NCBI GenBank assembly: GCA_016185205.1
Contig: JACPOA010000034.1
Span: 124,001 to 188,000, forward strand
DNA length: 64,000 nucleotides
From: Hyphomicrobiales bacterium
GTDB taxonomy: Bacteria; Pseudomonadota; Alphaproteobacteria; Rhizobiales; Xanthobacteraceae
Reading direction: 5' to 3'
Notes under the pieces: model-generated
What the model saw: the letters and a program-made list of their open reading frames with translations, nothing else
What the model was told of the DNA's origin: nothing
Databases searched by the model: none
Shown here: in pieces, positions 26,587 to 36,077 of the stretch
How the letters are laid out: each line of letters begins with the position of its first letter
How positions within the stretch are numbered: the first letter of the stretch is position 1
Made by a program: the position numbers and the translations under genes

Positions 26587-29500
26587 ATGCTTGAAGGCTG
26601 GGTCGTCATCGCGGTGGCGCTTGCCTATATCGGCCTGCTGTTCCTGGTGGCGAGCTACGGGGACCGCACCCGCGGGCTCGGCCGCGAGGGCCGCGCCCGC
26701 CTGCTGATCTATCCGCTGTCGCTGGCGATCTATTGCACGTCGTGGACGTTCTTCGGTTCGGTCGGCTCGGCCTCACGCACCGGCTACGAATTCCTCACCA
26801 TCTATATCGGCCCGGTGCTGATGATCGGGCTGTTCTCGCCGCTGCTGGTGCGCATCGTGCGCTTGGCGAAAACCCAGAACATCACCTCGATCGCCGACTT
26901 CATCGCCGCGCGCTACGGCAAGGGCCAGGCGGTTGCTGCCACCGTCGCGCTGATCGCGATCATCGGCACCATTCCCTACATCGCGCTGCAGCTCAAAGCG
27001 GTGTCATCCTCGCTTGAAACCATTCTCGCGCATATCACGCTGGCAGGCGTCGCCGGTAGGCCGCTGCTCGGCGACATCGCGCTATTCGTGGCGCTGTCGA
27101 TGGCGACCTTCGCGGTGCTGTTCGGCACCCGCCATATCGACGCCACCGAGCATCAAGATGGGTTGATGCTGGCGATCGCGACCGAATCGATCGTCAAGCT
27201 GTTCGCCTTCCTGGCGGTCGGTATCTTCGTGACGTTCTGGATGTTCGGCGGCCCCAGCGCGCTGTTTGAGGCGGCGCGACAACATCCGGACACGACAAAC
27301 CTGTTCGCGCACGAAGCGCCGTTCGACACGCTGGTCGTCACCACGCTGCTGTCGTTCGTGGCGATCATCCTGCTGCCGCGACAATTCCATGTGGCGGTGG
27401 TCGAGAACAACAACGAAGGCGAGATCAAGCGCGCCGCCTGGCTGTTTCCGCTCTATCTGGTGCTGATCAACCTGTTCGTGGTGCCGATCGCGCTCGCCGG
27501 CCTGCTCAACTTCAAGCCAGGCACGGTCGACAGCGACATGTTCGTGCTTGCGCTGCCGTTGCAGGCCGGCTCCAACGTCCTCACCATCGCCGCCTTCGTC
27601 GGCGGGCTGTCGGCCGCCACCGCCATGGTGATCGTGGAATCGGTGGCGCTCTCGATCATGGTGTCGAACGACCTCGTCATGCCGCTAGTGCTGCAGCGGC
27701 GCGGGGCGCTGCTCGGCGGCCGCGAGAATGTCGGCTCGCTGCTGCTCAAGGTGCGGCGACTTTCGATCTTCGCGATTCTGCTGCTCGCCTACATGTACTA
27801 CCGCCTGGCCGGCGATGCGCAGCTTTTCGCCATCGGCATTCTGGCCTTCGCCGCGATCGCGCAACTGGCGCCGGCGTTTTTCGGCGGGCTGTTCTGGCGG
27901 CGCGCCACCGCCGGCGGCGCCATTGCCGGCATGACGGCCGGCATTCTGATATGGGCCTATACGCTGCTGTTGCCGACCTTCGCCGACATCGGCGTTATCG
28001 GACAGCGCGTCCTGACCGAGGGCCCCTGGGGATTGACCATGCTGCGCCCGCAGCATCTGTTCGGGCTGGAGCTGGCACCGCTGGTGCATGGCGTGCTCTG
28101 GAGCTTGGCGCTCAATATCCTGTGTTACGTCGGCTTCTCGCTGCGCCGGGAGCCTTCCGAGATCGAGCGGCTGCAGGCCAACACCTTCGTGCCGTCGGAT
28201 CTCACGCCGATCGCGCCGAGCTTCCGGCTCTGGCGTTCGTCGGTGACGGTGGACGAGCTCACCACCATGATCGCGCGCTATCTCGGCGAGGAGCGCACCC
28301 GCTCCGCGTTCGAGAGCTTCGCGGCGACCCATCGCATCAGCCTGGAAGCCAAGGACGAGGCCGATTTCCGGCTGGTGCGCTATGCCGAGCACATCCTCGC
28401 CTCGGCGATCGGCGGCGCTTCCTCGCGGCTGGTGCTTTCGCTGCTGTTGCGCAAGCGCACGGTTTCGACCAAGGCGGCCTTGAAGCTGCTCGACGACGCC
28501 AATGCCGCGATCCAGTACAACCGCGAAATCCTGCAGACCGCGCTCGATCACGTGCGCCAGGGCATCGCGGTGTTCGACAAGGATATGCAGTTGATCTGCT
28601 GGAACCGCCAGTTCGGCGAAATCCTCGATCTGCCGCCGAGCCTGATCCGCGTCGGCATCGGGCTCGCCGACATCCTGCGCTTCAACAACCGGCGCGGTCA
28701 TGTCGCGCCTGAGCGCATCGAGGAATTCGTGCTGGCGCAGGTCGAGCGCTACGTCTCCGGCAACGAGCCGTTCCTGGAACGCTTCGCGCAGGACGTGGTG
28801 ATCGAGGTGCGCGCCAACCGCATGCCGGACGGCGGTATCGTCACCACCTTCACCGACATCACCGCCAGCGTCGAGGCGGCGGAAGCGCTCGAGCGCTCCA
28901 ACGAGACGCTGGAGCGGCGCGTGCGCGAGCGCACCGAGGAGCTCACGCTGCTCAATGCCGCGCTCGGGCGCGCCAAGGGCGAGGCCGACGCCGCCAATAT
29001 CTCCAAGACCAAGTTCCTGGCGGCGGCGAGCCACGACATCCTGCAGCCGCTCAACGCGGCGCGGCTTTACGTCACCAGCCTGATCGAGCGCCAGGGCGGC
29101 CGCGACGACCGCCGCCTGATCGACAATATCGATGCCTCGCTCGAGGCGGTGGAGGAAATCTTCGGCGCGCTGCTCGACATGTCGCGGCTCGACACCGGCG
29201 TCATGCGCCCGGAATTCGCCAGCTTCCGCATCGACGAGCTGATGCGTCAGATCGAGCTGGAATTCTCGCCGCTAGCCGCCGCCAAGGGGCTCGATCTCAA
29301 ATACGTCACCTGCTCGTTGGTGGTGCGCTCCGACCGCCGGCTGCTGCGCCGGCTGGTGCAGAACCTGGTGTCGAACGCCATCAAATACACGCCGGCCGGC
29401 CGCGTGCTGATCGGCTGCCGGCGGCGCGGCGATCGACTGCGCATCGATGTCTACGACACCGGCGTCGGCATCCCCGAATCCCAGCGGCGCGACATTTTCG

Positions 29501-30102
29501 TGGAGTTCCACCGGCTCGAGCAGGGCGCCAGGATCGCGCGCGGGCTGGGCCTGGGGCTTTCGATCGTCGAGCGCGTGGCGCGCGTGCTCGGCTCCGCGAT
29601 CGAGCTCGACTCGATCCCCGCCGGCGGCTCGCACTTTGCGGTCGCCGTGCCGCTGTCGAACGCCGCCCCGGTCGAACTTCCGGCGCGCGACGCCTCCCGC
29701 ATCGATCCCAGCCAGCTCGCGGGCACCACCGCGCTCTGCATCGACAACGAGCCATCGGTGCTCGACGGCATGGAAACCTTGCTGCACGGCTGGGGCTGCG
29801 ATGTCATCAAGGCGCCCGACCTCGATATCGCGCTGGCCGCGATCGAAAAGGATGGCGTCACGCCGAACGGTCTGCTGGTCGACTATCACCTCGATCACGG
29901 CAACGGCATCGAGGCGATCGTCGCATTGCGGGCGCATTGCGGCGATCTGCCGGCCATCCTGCTCACCGCCGACCGTTCGCCGGTCGTGCGCGAACAGGCG
30001 CGCGCGCAAGGCATCCAGGTGCTGCACAAGCCGATCAAGCCGGCCGCGCTGCGCGCGCTGCTGGCGCAATGGCGCGTACTGCGGGTGGCGGCGGCGGAGT
30101 AG
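26587..30102 (+). CDS. Hybrid sensor histidine kinase with SSS transporter domain (CrbS/MxtR-like)
   Basis: A 1171-residue protein. It has an N-terminal sodium:solute-symporter-like domain with 12-13 helices (about 1-500), a STAC linker (about 515-620), a PAS domain (about 640-760), a coiled coil, HisKA with phospho-acceptor His816 (AASHDILQP), an HATPase (NLVSNAIKYTP, DTGVGIP, GLGLGLSIV) and a C-terminal receiver with Asp1099 (VDYHLDHGNG). This is the architecture of CrbS/MxtR, which control acetate use through a LuxR-type partner. Such a partner is encoded convergently next door. The transporter-like domain may sense or carry its ligand; this is family knowledge, not shown here. Confidence 0.92.
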   Translation: MLEGWVVIAVALAYIGLLFLVASYGDRTRGLGREGRARLLIYPLSLAIYCTSWTFFGSVGSASRTGYEFLTIYIGPVLMIGLFSPLLVRIVRLAKTQNITSIADFIAARYGKGQAVAATVALIAIIGTIPYIALQLKAVSSSLETILAHITLAGVAGRPLLGDIALFVALSMATFAVLFGTRHIDATEHQDGLMLAIATESIVKLFAFLAVGIFVTFWMFGGPSALFEAARQHPDTTNLFAHEAPFDTLVVTTLLSFVAIILLPRQFHVAVVENNNEGEIKRAAWLFPLYLVLINLFVVPIALAGLLNFKPGTVDSDMFVLALPLQAGSNVLTIAAFVGGLSAATAMVIVESVALSIMVSNDLVMPLVLQRRGALLGGRENVGSLLLKVRRLSIFAILLLAYMYYRLAGDAQLFAIGILAFAAIAQLAPAFFGGLFWRRATAGGAIAGMTAGILIWAYTLLLPTFADIGVIGQRVLTEGPWGLTMLRPQHLFGLELAPLVHGVLWSLALNILCYVGFSLRREPSEIERLQANTFVPSDLTPIAPSFRLWRSSVTVDELTTMIARYLGEERTRSAFESFAATHRISLEAKDEADFRLVRYAEHILASAIGGASSRLVLSLLLRKRTVSTKAALKLLDDANAAIQYNREILQTALDHVRQGIAVFDKDMQLICWNRQFGEILDLPPSLIRVGIGLADILRFNNRRGHVAPERIEEFVLAQVERYVSGNEPFLERFAQDVVIEVRANRMPDGGIVTTFTDITASVEAAEALERSNETLERRVRERTEELTLLNAALGRAKGEADAANISKTKFLAAASHDILQPLNAARLYVTSLIERQGGRDDRRLIDNIDASLEAVEEIFGALLDMSRLDTGVMRPEFASFRIDELMRQIELEFSPLAAAKGLDLKYVTCSLVVRSDRRLLRRLVQNLVSNAIKYTPAGRVLIGCRRRGDRLRIDVYDTGVGIPESQRRDIFVEFHRLEQGARIARGLGLGLSIVERVARVLGSAIELDSIPAGGSHFAVAVPLSNAAPVELPARDASRIDPSQLAGTTALCIDNEPSVLDGMETLLHGWGCDVIKAPDLDIALAAIEKDGVTPNGLLVDYHLDHGNGIEAIVALRAHCGDLPAILLTADRSPVVREQARAQGIQVLHKPIKPAALRALLAQWRVLRVAAAE

Positions 30103-30110
30103 TCGTCAGC

Positions 30111-30191
30111 CGCTCGTCCCCGCGGAAGCGGGACCCAGAATTTGCACAAGAGAAGAAATTACTGGATGCCCGCTTTCGCGGGCATAAGCGG
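30111..30191. repeat. Long intergenic hairpin repeat, family B copy 1
   Basis: CGCTCGTCCCCGCGGAAGCG at the left faces CCCGCTTTCGCGGGCATAAG at the right, with an ACCCAGA and TGGAT core. Related elements occur at 55810-55884 and 59636-59708. It fills the gap between convergent kinase and regulator genes and may end transcription from both sides. Confidence 0.8.
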
Positions 30192-30196
30192 AGAAA

Positions 30197-30871
30197 TTAC
30201 CCTTCCGCGTTTGCGCCTTGCTGCGGCCATTGGCCGGCTTCGATCTTGGCGGCCGCGATCACGGCTTGCGTGCGGCTCTCGACGCCGAGCTTCTGCAGTA
30301 TAGCCGACACGTGCGCCTTCACCGTCGCTTCCGACACGCCGAGCTGGTAGGCGATCTGTTTGTTGAGCAGGCCCTCCGACAGCATCATCAGCACGCGCAC
30401 CTGCTGCGGGGTCAGCGTCGCCATCCGCCCCATCAGCTCGGCCGCCTCGGAGTCGGCGCCGGCGCTCAGATCGACGTCGGGCGGCGTCCACACCCCGCCG
30501 CTCAGCACGCGCGAGATCGCCGCGCGCATGGTATCGACGCCGAGCGTCTTCGGGATGAAGCCGGAAGCGCCGAACTCCATGCAGCGGCGGATGGCGGCGG
30601 GATCGTCATTGGCCGAGACCACGATCACCGGCACGCTGGGGTATTGCGCGCGCATATACATAAGGCCGGAAAAGCCGCGCACGCCCGGCATCGCCAAATC
30701 CAGCAGAACGAGATCGACGTCGCCGCTGAGCAGCTCGACCACATCGTCGAACGTGCCGGCTTCCGTGATGTCGACCTTTTCCAACAGACCGGAAATCGCC
30801 TCGCGCATCGCGCCACGGAACAACGGGTGGTCGTCGGCGATCACCAAGCGGTATTGCTCTGGCTGCTCCAC
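30197..30871 (-). CDS. LuxR/NarL-type response regulator (CrbR/ErdR-like)
   Basis: A 224-residue two-domain regulator: a receiver (about 8-125) with acidic pocket ADDHP, phospho-acceptor Asp in LVLLDLAMPG, and switch lysine in GFIPKT; then an LuxR helix-turn-helix (about 150-210: LTPQQVRVLMMLSEGLLNKQ, VSEATVKAHVSAILQKL). It is the probable partner of the SSS-kinase 94 bases away, matching CrbR/ErdR, which activates acetyl-CoA synthetase expression in other bacteria. The start is GTG. No acs gene is in the window. Confidence 0.92.
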   Translation of the reverse strand: MEQPEQYRLVIADDHPLFRGAMREAISGLLEKVDITEAGTFDDVVELLSGDVDLVLLDLAMPGVRGFSGLMYMRAQYPSVPVIVVSANDDPAAIRRCMEFGASGFIPKTLGVDTMRAAISRVLSGGVWTPPDVDLSAGADSEAAELMGRMATLTPQQVRVLMMLSEGLLNKQIAYQLGVSEATVKAHVSAILQKLGVESRTQAVIAAAKIEAGQWPQQGANAEG

Positions 30872-31221
30872 TTATTGAACTTTCGTTGGTGTCTGCGGCC
30901 GGCCCGCAAAACCTCTGCGTCGGTTGTCCTCTTGGGTCAATGTTCCACCCCGCTTGTTTCCTGCGCAAGTGCTTCGCCGGGCGTCACAAATCGACGCTGT
31001 ACCATGCTTCGCTGCAGTGCAAGAAATGCCATATTTATCAGAGTATTACGAGGGGCTATTTGGTCAAAAGTCGTATATGGCGGCTGGGACGCCCCGGCTA
31101 AACTTCCCCCAATTCGCCCGCATGCGAACACGCATTACCCCATCCTCAAATGGCTGGCGCGTGCCCGTCTCAGGCCGGGCACGCAAACGCGTGGAAAAAT
31201 CGCCACAGCGGAGAACTCAAG
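30872..31221. other. 350-bp divergent intergenic region
   Basis: Lies between the response regulator (minus) and the MHS transporter (plus), so it should carry both promoters. It is less GC-rich than the flanking genes and has an AT-rich stretch (31026-31082). I see no convincing reading frame, hairpin or FNR-type box. Confidence 0.6.
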
Positions 31222-32859
31222 ATGAGCGCAATGGCAGGCACCGTGGGCCGGACCAGAGGCATGTCGAGGGACGAAAAATTCGTCATCGTCGCATCGTCGC
31301 TCGGCACAGTTTTTGAGTGGTACGATTTCTATCTGTACGCGGTGCTGGCACCGTTCTTCGCTGTCCTGTTCTTCCCGGCCGGAAATGATACGGCGGCTTT
31401 GCTGTCGGCCTTCGCCACCTACGCGGCAGGTTTTCTCGTGCGCCCGTTCGGCGCGGTCATCTTCGGCCGCATCGGCGATCTGGTCGGACGCAAATACACC
31501 TTCCTCGTCACCATCATGGTGATGGGCAGCGCCACCTTCATGGTCGGCGTGCTGCCGACCTTCGCCAGCATCGGCTGGCTGGCGCCGATCCTGCTGGTCA
31601 CGCTGCGCCTGCTGCAGGGCCTGGCGCTCGGCGGCGAGTACGGCGGCGCGGCAACCTATGTCGCAGAGCACACGCGGGCGCATGAACGCGGTTATGCCAC
31701 CAGCTGGATTCAGACCACGGCAACGCTCGGTCTGCTGCTCGCCCTTATCCTGATCGCGTTGTGCCGCGGCAACATGGCTACCGATGACTTCGCCGAGTGG
31801 GGCTGGCGTATTCCGTTCCTAATCTCGATCGTCCTGTTGGTATTTTCGGTCTATATCCGGCTCCGGCTGAATGAGACGCCGATCTTCCAGAAAATGGTGG
31901 CCGAGGGCAAAGGCTCGAAAGCGCCGTTGACCGAGAGCTTCTTCCGCTATCCGAACAACAAATACGTGGTGTTGGCGCTCCTCGGCGCCACCGCCGGTCA
32001 AGGCGTGGTCTGGTACACGGGCCAGTTCTACGCGTTGTTCTTTCTCGTCATCACATTGAAGGTCGATTACATCACGGCTTACGCGCTGATTGCGCTTTCG
32101 CTCGTGATTGGCACGCCGTTCTTCATCGCGTTTGGCTGGCTGTCCGACCGCATCGGCCGGCTCAAAATCATCCTGGCCGGCTGCGCGATCGCGGCGATCA
32201 CCTACATCCCGCTGTTCGCGGGACTGACGCACTACGCCAATCCGGACCTTGAGGCGTTCGCCGAAAAGAATCCGATCACGGTCACGGCGGACCAGACGAG
32301 TTGCAGCCTGCACATCTTCGTCGGTCCGTGGTCGAAGTTCTCGGATTGCGACCGCGCGCGGGACTTCCTCACCAGTTCGGGCCTGTCGTTCAAGATCGCC
32401 GGCACACCGGGAGCGAAATCAGTCGACCTGGATATCGGCGGGAAAAAGATTACGGGCTGGGACGCGGAGAAGTGGACGGCCGCGCTCGCCGCCAACAACT
32501 ACCCGAAGTCGGCCGACCCGAAGAAGATCAACTACTTCATGGTTGAGCTGATCCTGGTCGTCATGGTGATCTACGTCACCATGGTGTACGGGCCGATCGC
32601 GGCGTTCCTGGTCGAGATGTTCCCGACCAAGATCCGCTACACCTCGATGTCACTGCCCTATCACATCGGCAATGGCTGGTTCGGCGGCATGCTGCCGCTG
32701 CTGGCGACCGCGATGGTGGCAACGACCGGCAATATCTACGCGGGGCTCTGGTATCCGATCGGCGTGGCAGTGATGACTCTCATCATCGGCCTCGTCTTCC
32801 TGCGCGATACCAAGGGTGTGGATATTTCGACCGGATCGGGTGTTTCGATCCAGAAGTAA
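31222..32859 (+). CDS. MFS transporter, metabolite:H+ symporter (MHS) family
   Basis: A 545-residue inner-membrane transporter. It has the family start (SSLGTVFEWYDFYLY), the loop motif GRIGDLVGRKYTF between helices 2 and 3, LQGLALGGEYGGAATYVAEH and the second-half WLSDRIGRLK. A soluble insertion of about 90 residues (about 350-440, with TSCSLHIFVGPWSKFSDCDR) separates helices in the second half, as in some MHS subfamilies. It likely imports an organic acid by proton symport. Its position next to a CrbS/CrbR-like pair hints at carboxylate uptake under that control. GGAG ribosome-binding site. Confidence 0.9.
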   Translation: MSAMAGTVGRTRGMSRDEKFVIVASSLGTVFEWYDFYLYAVLAPFFAVLFFPAGNDTAALLSAFATYAAGFLVRPFGAVIFGRIGDLVGRKYTFLVTIMVMGSATFMVGVLPTFASIGWLAPILLVTLRLLQGLALGGEYGGAATYVAEHTRAHERGYATSWIQTTATLGLLLALILIALCRGNMATDDFAEWGWRIPFLISIVLLVFSVYIRLRLNETPIFQKMVAEGKGSKAPLTESFFRYPNNKYVVLALLGATAGQGVVWYTGQFYALFFLVITLKVDYITAYALIALSLVIGTPFFIAFGWLSDRIGRLKIILAGCAIAAITYIPLFAGLTHYANPDLEAFAEKNPITVTADQTSCSLHIFVGPWSKFSDCDRARDFLTSSGLSFKIAGTPGAKSVDLDIGGKKITGWDAEKWTAALAANNYPKSADPKKINYFMVELILVVMVIYVTMVYGPIAAFLVEMFPTKIRYTSMSLPYHIGNGWFGGMLPLLATAMVATTGNIYAGLWYPIGVAVMTLIIGLVFLRDTKGVDISTGSGVSIQK

Positions 32860-32885
32860 AAATCACTTGCTCTCACGCATAATTG

Positions 32886-33353
32886 TTACTTGCTGCCGAT
32901 GAACTGGAAAATCACCTCGCGGCTGTGAGCTTTGCGCCGGTGCTCGACCAGGTAGATGCCCTGCCAGGCGCCGAGCGCGAGCCGGCCGCGGCTCACCGGC
33001 ACATGCAGCGACACGCCGTTGAGCATCGCCTTCACATGTGCCGGCATGTCGTCCGGCCCTTCCACGTCATGAACCCAGGGCGCGTCTTCCGGCGCCAACC
33101 GGTCGAGCGCGCCGATCAGATCGTGCTGCACGCCCAGATCGGCATTCTCCTGGATGGTAAGCGAGGCCGAGGTGTGACGCAGATAGACCAGCAGAGCGCC
33201 CTCGCCCGCGCCAATCTGCGCGATGAAATTTACGGCGTCGCCGGTGATCTCGGTGAAACCGACCCCGGATGTGTCCACGTACAGCGTCGCGGTCGCGATC
33301 AACTGCGGCGTGACTTCGGTGATGGCGGAAAGGTGGCCGGGCATGCGACGCAC
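32886..33353 (-). CDS. YjbQ/UPF0047 family protein
   Basis: A 155-residue protein of the YjbQ family (annotated in some databases as secondary thiamine-phosphate synthase, a weak activity). It shows the family signatures HTSASLTIQENAD, HDVEGPDDMPAHVK, SLHVPV and GTWQGI-like LGAWQGIYLVEHR, which form a metal/phosphate site. Cytoplasmic. The start is GTG at 33353 or ATG at 33344. The physiological role is not established. Confidence 0.9.
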   Translation of the reverse strand: MRRMPGHLSAITEVTPQLIATATLYVDTSGVGFTEITGDAVNFIAQIGAGEGALLVYLRHTSASLTIQENADLGVQHDLIGALDRLAPEDAPWVHDVEGPDDMPAHVKAMLNGVSLHVPVSRGRLALGAWQGIYLVEHRRKAHSREVIFQFIGSK

Positions 33354-33372
33354 ATTACAGCGCCGAGCTGAA

Positions 33373-33834
33373 TCAGCCCTTGCGCATCATGTCCTTCTGG
33401 AAATTCATGATCATGTCGACCAGGCGCCGCCAGGCGTTCTCGATCGCCGCGCGCGCGCGATCGATGTCTTCGCGCAATTGCTTGGCCTCGTCGCTCTTCG
33501 GCGCGGGCGTCAGGTCGGCCGGCGGGCGTGGCGGCGGCAGCGGCGCGCGCAAGCCCGCGATCTCCGTCTTCAGGCTGGTGACCTCATCCGCCAGCCGCGC
33601 GATCTCCTTCTCCAGCGCGGCGCGATCTTCCGGCACCGCCTGACAGGCCCAGCCGACCGTATGCGGGCTGCAGAACGAGATCTGCCCGGATGAATTATCG
33701 AGCCGCAAAAATCCGTCATCGACGCGATTGAAGCTGTAGCGCGGGGCGACATTCGGCGGCGCGCTGTCTTGCGCCAGCGCCGACGTGGCCGCGCAGCCGA
33801 GCAGCACGGCAATGGCAAGCCTGGTATTCGGCAT
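33373..33834 (-). CDS. Exported protein with C-terminal coiled coil, unknown function
   Basis: A 153-residue protein with a signal peptide (ATSALA-QDS). It has a central segment with two cysteines (ISFCSPHTVGWACQAV), a helix (DRAALEKEIARLADEVTSLKTE in part) likely to form a coiled coil, a Pro-rich linker (PLPPPRPP) and a second helix. A GGAGG ribosome-binding site fixes the ATG at 33834. Similar proteins next to atp operons occur in Bradyrhizobium relatives. The function is unknown. Confidence 0.75.
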   Translation of the reverse strand: MPNTRLAIAVLLGCAATSALAQDSAPPNVAPRYSFNRVDDGFLRLDNSSGQISFCSPHTVGWACQAVPEDRAALEKEIARLADEVTSLKTEIAGLRAPLPPPRPPADLTPAPKSDEAKQLREDIDRARAAIENAWRRLVDMIMNFQKDMMRKG

Positions 33835-33979
33835 GGCGATGTCCTCCCATTCCGGCGCTGGGGATAGCCACTCTATCATCCGGCCGGCCGCGGCTGAACC
33901 GCCGACGCGCGTCGCCTGTTGATGCGCTTGCCGCAGCGCACGCAATGCAGCCACCACGGTCTGGAAAATTCCGCGTTTC

Positions 33980-33993
33980 TTGATATGGATCAA
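33980..33993. promoter_or_regulatory. Perfect FNR/FixK-type box upstream of the Fo-ATPase operon
   Basis: TTGATATGGATCAA is a perfect palindromic TTGAT-N4-ATCAA site. It lies 115 bases before atpI and 146 bases from the divergent exported-protein gene, so it could act on either. Confidence 0.65.
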
Positions 33994-34018
33994 ACGTTTA
34001 GGCCGCAGACCCAGTTCC

Positions 34019-34047
34019 TTGACTCGGCAATATGCGGTCAGTATGGT
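34019..34047 (+). promoter_or_regulatory. Putative sigma-70 promoter of the atp operon
   Basis: TTGACT (34019-34024) and TATGGT (34042-34047) are separated by 17 bp. The predicted start near 34054 places the FNR/FixK box at about -67, compatible with class I activation. This is a pattern match only. Confidence 0.5.
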
Positions 34048-34107
34048 CCGCGCGGCTTTTAGGGCGGCGGGACATTCGGAGCCTATAAAACCACGCAGGT
34101 CGAAAGC

Positions 34108-34467
34108 ATGGCTGACGACAGGCGCGGCACCACAGGCGAACGCAAAGAACCGCCGGACGACGAGGCTGCTCTCTCCGCGAGGCTCCAGCGTCTCGGCGAC
34201 CGGCTCGCAACTGCGAACCGACCATCCGAAAACGACACCGGTCCTCGTCAGCACGCCGATGCTTCGGCGATGGCGCGCGGTTTCCGGCTTTCAACCGAGC
34301 TGGTCGCGGGTGTTGTCGTCGGCGCGCTGATCGGCTGGCTGCTCGATCGCTGGCTGGGGATTTCGCCGTGGGGGCTCATCGTGTTTCTGTTGCTCGGCTT
34401 TGCCGCCGGCGTGCTTAACGTGATGCGGGCAGCGGGCGTCGTTCGCGACAGGAATTTGACAGACTAG
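34108..34467 (+). CDS. atpI: AtpI/AtpZ-type ATP synthase accessory protein
   Basis: A 119-residue protein with a long charged N-terminus and two closely spaced membrane helices (LVAGVVVGALIGWLLDRW and WGLIVFLLLGFAAGVLNV) with the Gly and Asp pattern of AtpI. AtpI helps assemble the c-ring and may carry Mg2+. It is the first gene of an Fo operon, which in Rhizobiales is separate from the F1 genes; no F1 gene is in the window. Confidence 0.88.
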   Translation: MADDRRGTTGERKEPPDDEAALSARLQRLGDRLATANRPSENDTGPRQHADASAMARGFRLSTELVAGVVVGALIGWLLDRWLGISPWGLIVFLLLGFAAGVLNVMRAAGVVRDRNLTD

Positions 34468-34485
34468 AGCGCAAGTTCAAAGATA

Positions 34486-35238
34486 ATGGCCGTCGACCCG
34501 ATCCACCAATTTCAGATCATCGATCTCTTTCCGGTCGTCAAAATCGGACATACCGAGATCGCCTTCACCAATTCGGCGGCCTATATGGCCGTCGCGGTGC
34601 TGGTCATCATGCTGTTCCTGATCGGCGGCACCGCGCGGCGCAGCCTGGTTCCGGGACGCCTGCAGTCGGCAGCCGAGCTGTCGTACGAATTCGTCGCCAA
34701 TACGATTCGCAGCACGGCGGGCACCGAAGGAATGCGCTTCTTCCCGTTCGTGTTCACGCTGTTCATGTTCATCCTGGTGGTGAACCTGATCGGGCTGATC
34801 CCCTACACCTTCACCGTGACCACCCATATCGTGATCACCGCGACGCTGGCGCTGTCGGTGTTCGTGACCGTGCTGGTCTACGGCTTCTGGAAGAACGGGC
34901 TGCACTTCTTCAACCTGTTTGTGCCCAAGGGCATTCCGGTCTACATCCTGCCGCTGATCGTCTTTATCGAGGTGCTGTCGTTCATCTCGCGCCCGATCTC
35001 GCACAGCGTGCGTCTGTTCGCCAACATGCTGGCCGGCCACATCACGCTGAAAGTGTTCGCCAGCTTCATCACGTTGCTCGGCGGCCTCGGCATTTTCGGC
35101 ATAGCCGGCGCGACGCTGCCGCTGGCGCTGGTGGTCGCGCTCACCGCGCTCGAGCTGCTGGTCGCCTTCCTGCAAGCCTACGTGTTCGCCATCCTCACCT
35201 GCATCTATCTCAACGATGCAATCCATCCGGGCCACTGA
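34486..35238 (+). CDS. atpB: ATP synthase Fo subunit a
   Basis: A 250-residue, roughly six-helix membrane subunit forming the proton half-channels beside the c-ring. The essential arginine is seen in [14 protein letters not shown], with the family segments [21 protein letters not shown] and [18 protein letters not shown]. Length is standard. It starts 18 bases after atpI and precedes atpE. Confidence 0.96.
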   Translation: MAVDPIHQFQIIDLFPVVKIGHTEIAFTNSAAYMAVAVLVIMLFLIGGTARRSLVPGRLQSAAELSYEFVANTIRSTAGTEGMRFFPFVFTLFMFILVVNLIGLIPYTFTVTTHIVITATLALSVFVTVLVYGFWKNGLHFFNLFVPKGIPVYILPLIVFIEVLSFISRPISHSVRLFANMLAGHITLKVFASFITLLGGLGIFGIAGATLPLALVVALTALELLVAFLQAYVFAILTCIYLNDAIHPGH

Positions 35239-35269
35239 GGCCCGACCGTTCCAGCAAAAGGAGTTCGTT

Positions 35270-35497
35270 ATGGATCCAGTGGCAGCAAAGTACATCGGTG
35301 CCGGCATCGCCTGCATCGGCATGGGTGGTGCCGGCGTCGGCGTCGGCGCGATCTTCGGTCACTATCTGGCCGCCGCGCTGCGCAATCCGTCGGCCGCGCA
35401 GGGCCAGTTCGGCAACCTGATCTTCGGGTTTGCGGTGACCGAAGCGCTCGGCATCTTCTCGCTGCTGATCGCGCTGCTGCTGCTGTTCGCGCTGTAA
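35270..35497 (+). CDS. atpE: ATP synthase Fo subunit c
   Basis: A 75-residue hairpin of two membrane helices with a Gly-rich first helix ([14 protein letters not shown]), the polar loop RNPSA and the proton-carrying carboxylate Glu58 in [10 protein letters not shown]. The ATG at 35270 follows AAAGGAG. The c-ring rotates as protons pass. The loop and Glu are those of H+-type rather than Na+-type c subunits (no Na+ ligand set is evident). Confidence 0.97.
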   Translation: MDPVAAKYIGAGIACIGMGGAGVGVGAIFGHYLAAALRNPSAAQGQFGNLIFGFAVTEALGIFSLLIALLLLFAL

Positions 35498-35531
35498 TCC
35501 GGCAACCGGCAGCCGGGGCTGCGTTCCTAAA

Positions 35532-36065
35532 ATGGCGACCAATTCGCACACCGAACAGCCGTCGGGCCATAAGGGCGCCTTCCCGCCCTTCAACCCGACC
35601 ACGTTCGCGTCGCAACTGTTTTGGCTCGTCATTGCCTTCGTCGTCCTTTACGTGCTGATGGCGAAGCTGGCGATCCCGCGGATCGGCTCCATCATCGAAA
35701 GTCGTCAGAAGAGCATCGCCGACGACCTCGCAGGCGCCGCTTCGCTCAAGGCGGAGTCTGACGCGGCGATCGCGGCCTACGAAAAGGCGCTGGCCGAAGC
35801 CCGCGCTCGCGCGCAGGCGATCGCCAACGAGACCCGCGACAAGCAGGCCGCCGCGGCGGAAGCTACGCGCAAACGGCTCGAGGGCGAACTCAACGCCAAA
35901 TTGGCGGAAGCCGAGAAGACCATTGCCGCCACCAAGCAGGCCGCGATGGCGAATGTGCGTGGCATCGCCGCCGACGCTACCAAGGCGATTGTCGAGCGGC
36001 TGATCGGCAAGGCACCGGCCGACGCCGCGGTCGACGCGGCCGTTGCCGACGCGCTGAAGAGCTGA
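35532..36065 (+). CDS. atpG: ATP synthase Fo subunit b'
   Basis: A 177-residue peripheral-stalk subunit: a single N-terminal membrane helix (LFWLVIAFVVLYVLMAKLAI) preceded by the FNPTTFASQ segment, then a long charged, Ala-rich helix. The form with a 30-residue pre-helix region is b' rather than b. It pairs with the following gene product in the stator, as in photosynthetic and rhizobial Alphaproteobacteria. Confidence 0.92.
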   Translation: MATNSHTEQPSGHKGAFPPFNPTTFASQLFWLVIAFVVLYVLMAKLAIPRIGSIIESRQKSIADDLAGAASLKAESDAAIAAYEKALAEARARAQAIANETRDKQAAAAEATRKRLEGELNAKLAEAEKTIAATKQAAMANVRGIAADATKAIVERLIGKAPADAAVDAAVADALKS

Positions 36066-36077
36066 GGAAGGCAACCC

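Noticed and set aside
27685-29034. A 449-residue minus-strand frame opposite the hybrid kinase
   Set aside because: Shadow of the kinase coding strand, rich in Arg/Gln/Ala with no domain. The same holds for the frame at 59974-61446 and the one at 14295-15095.
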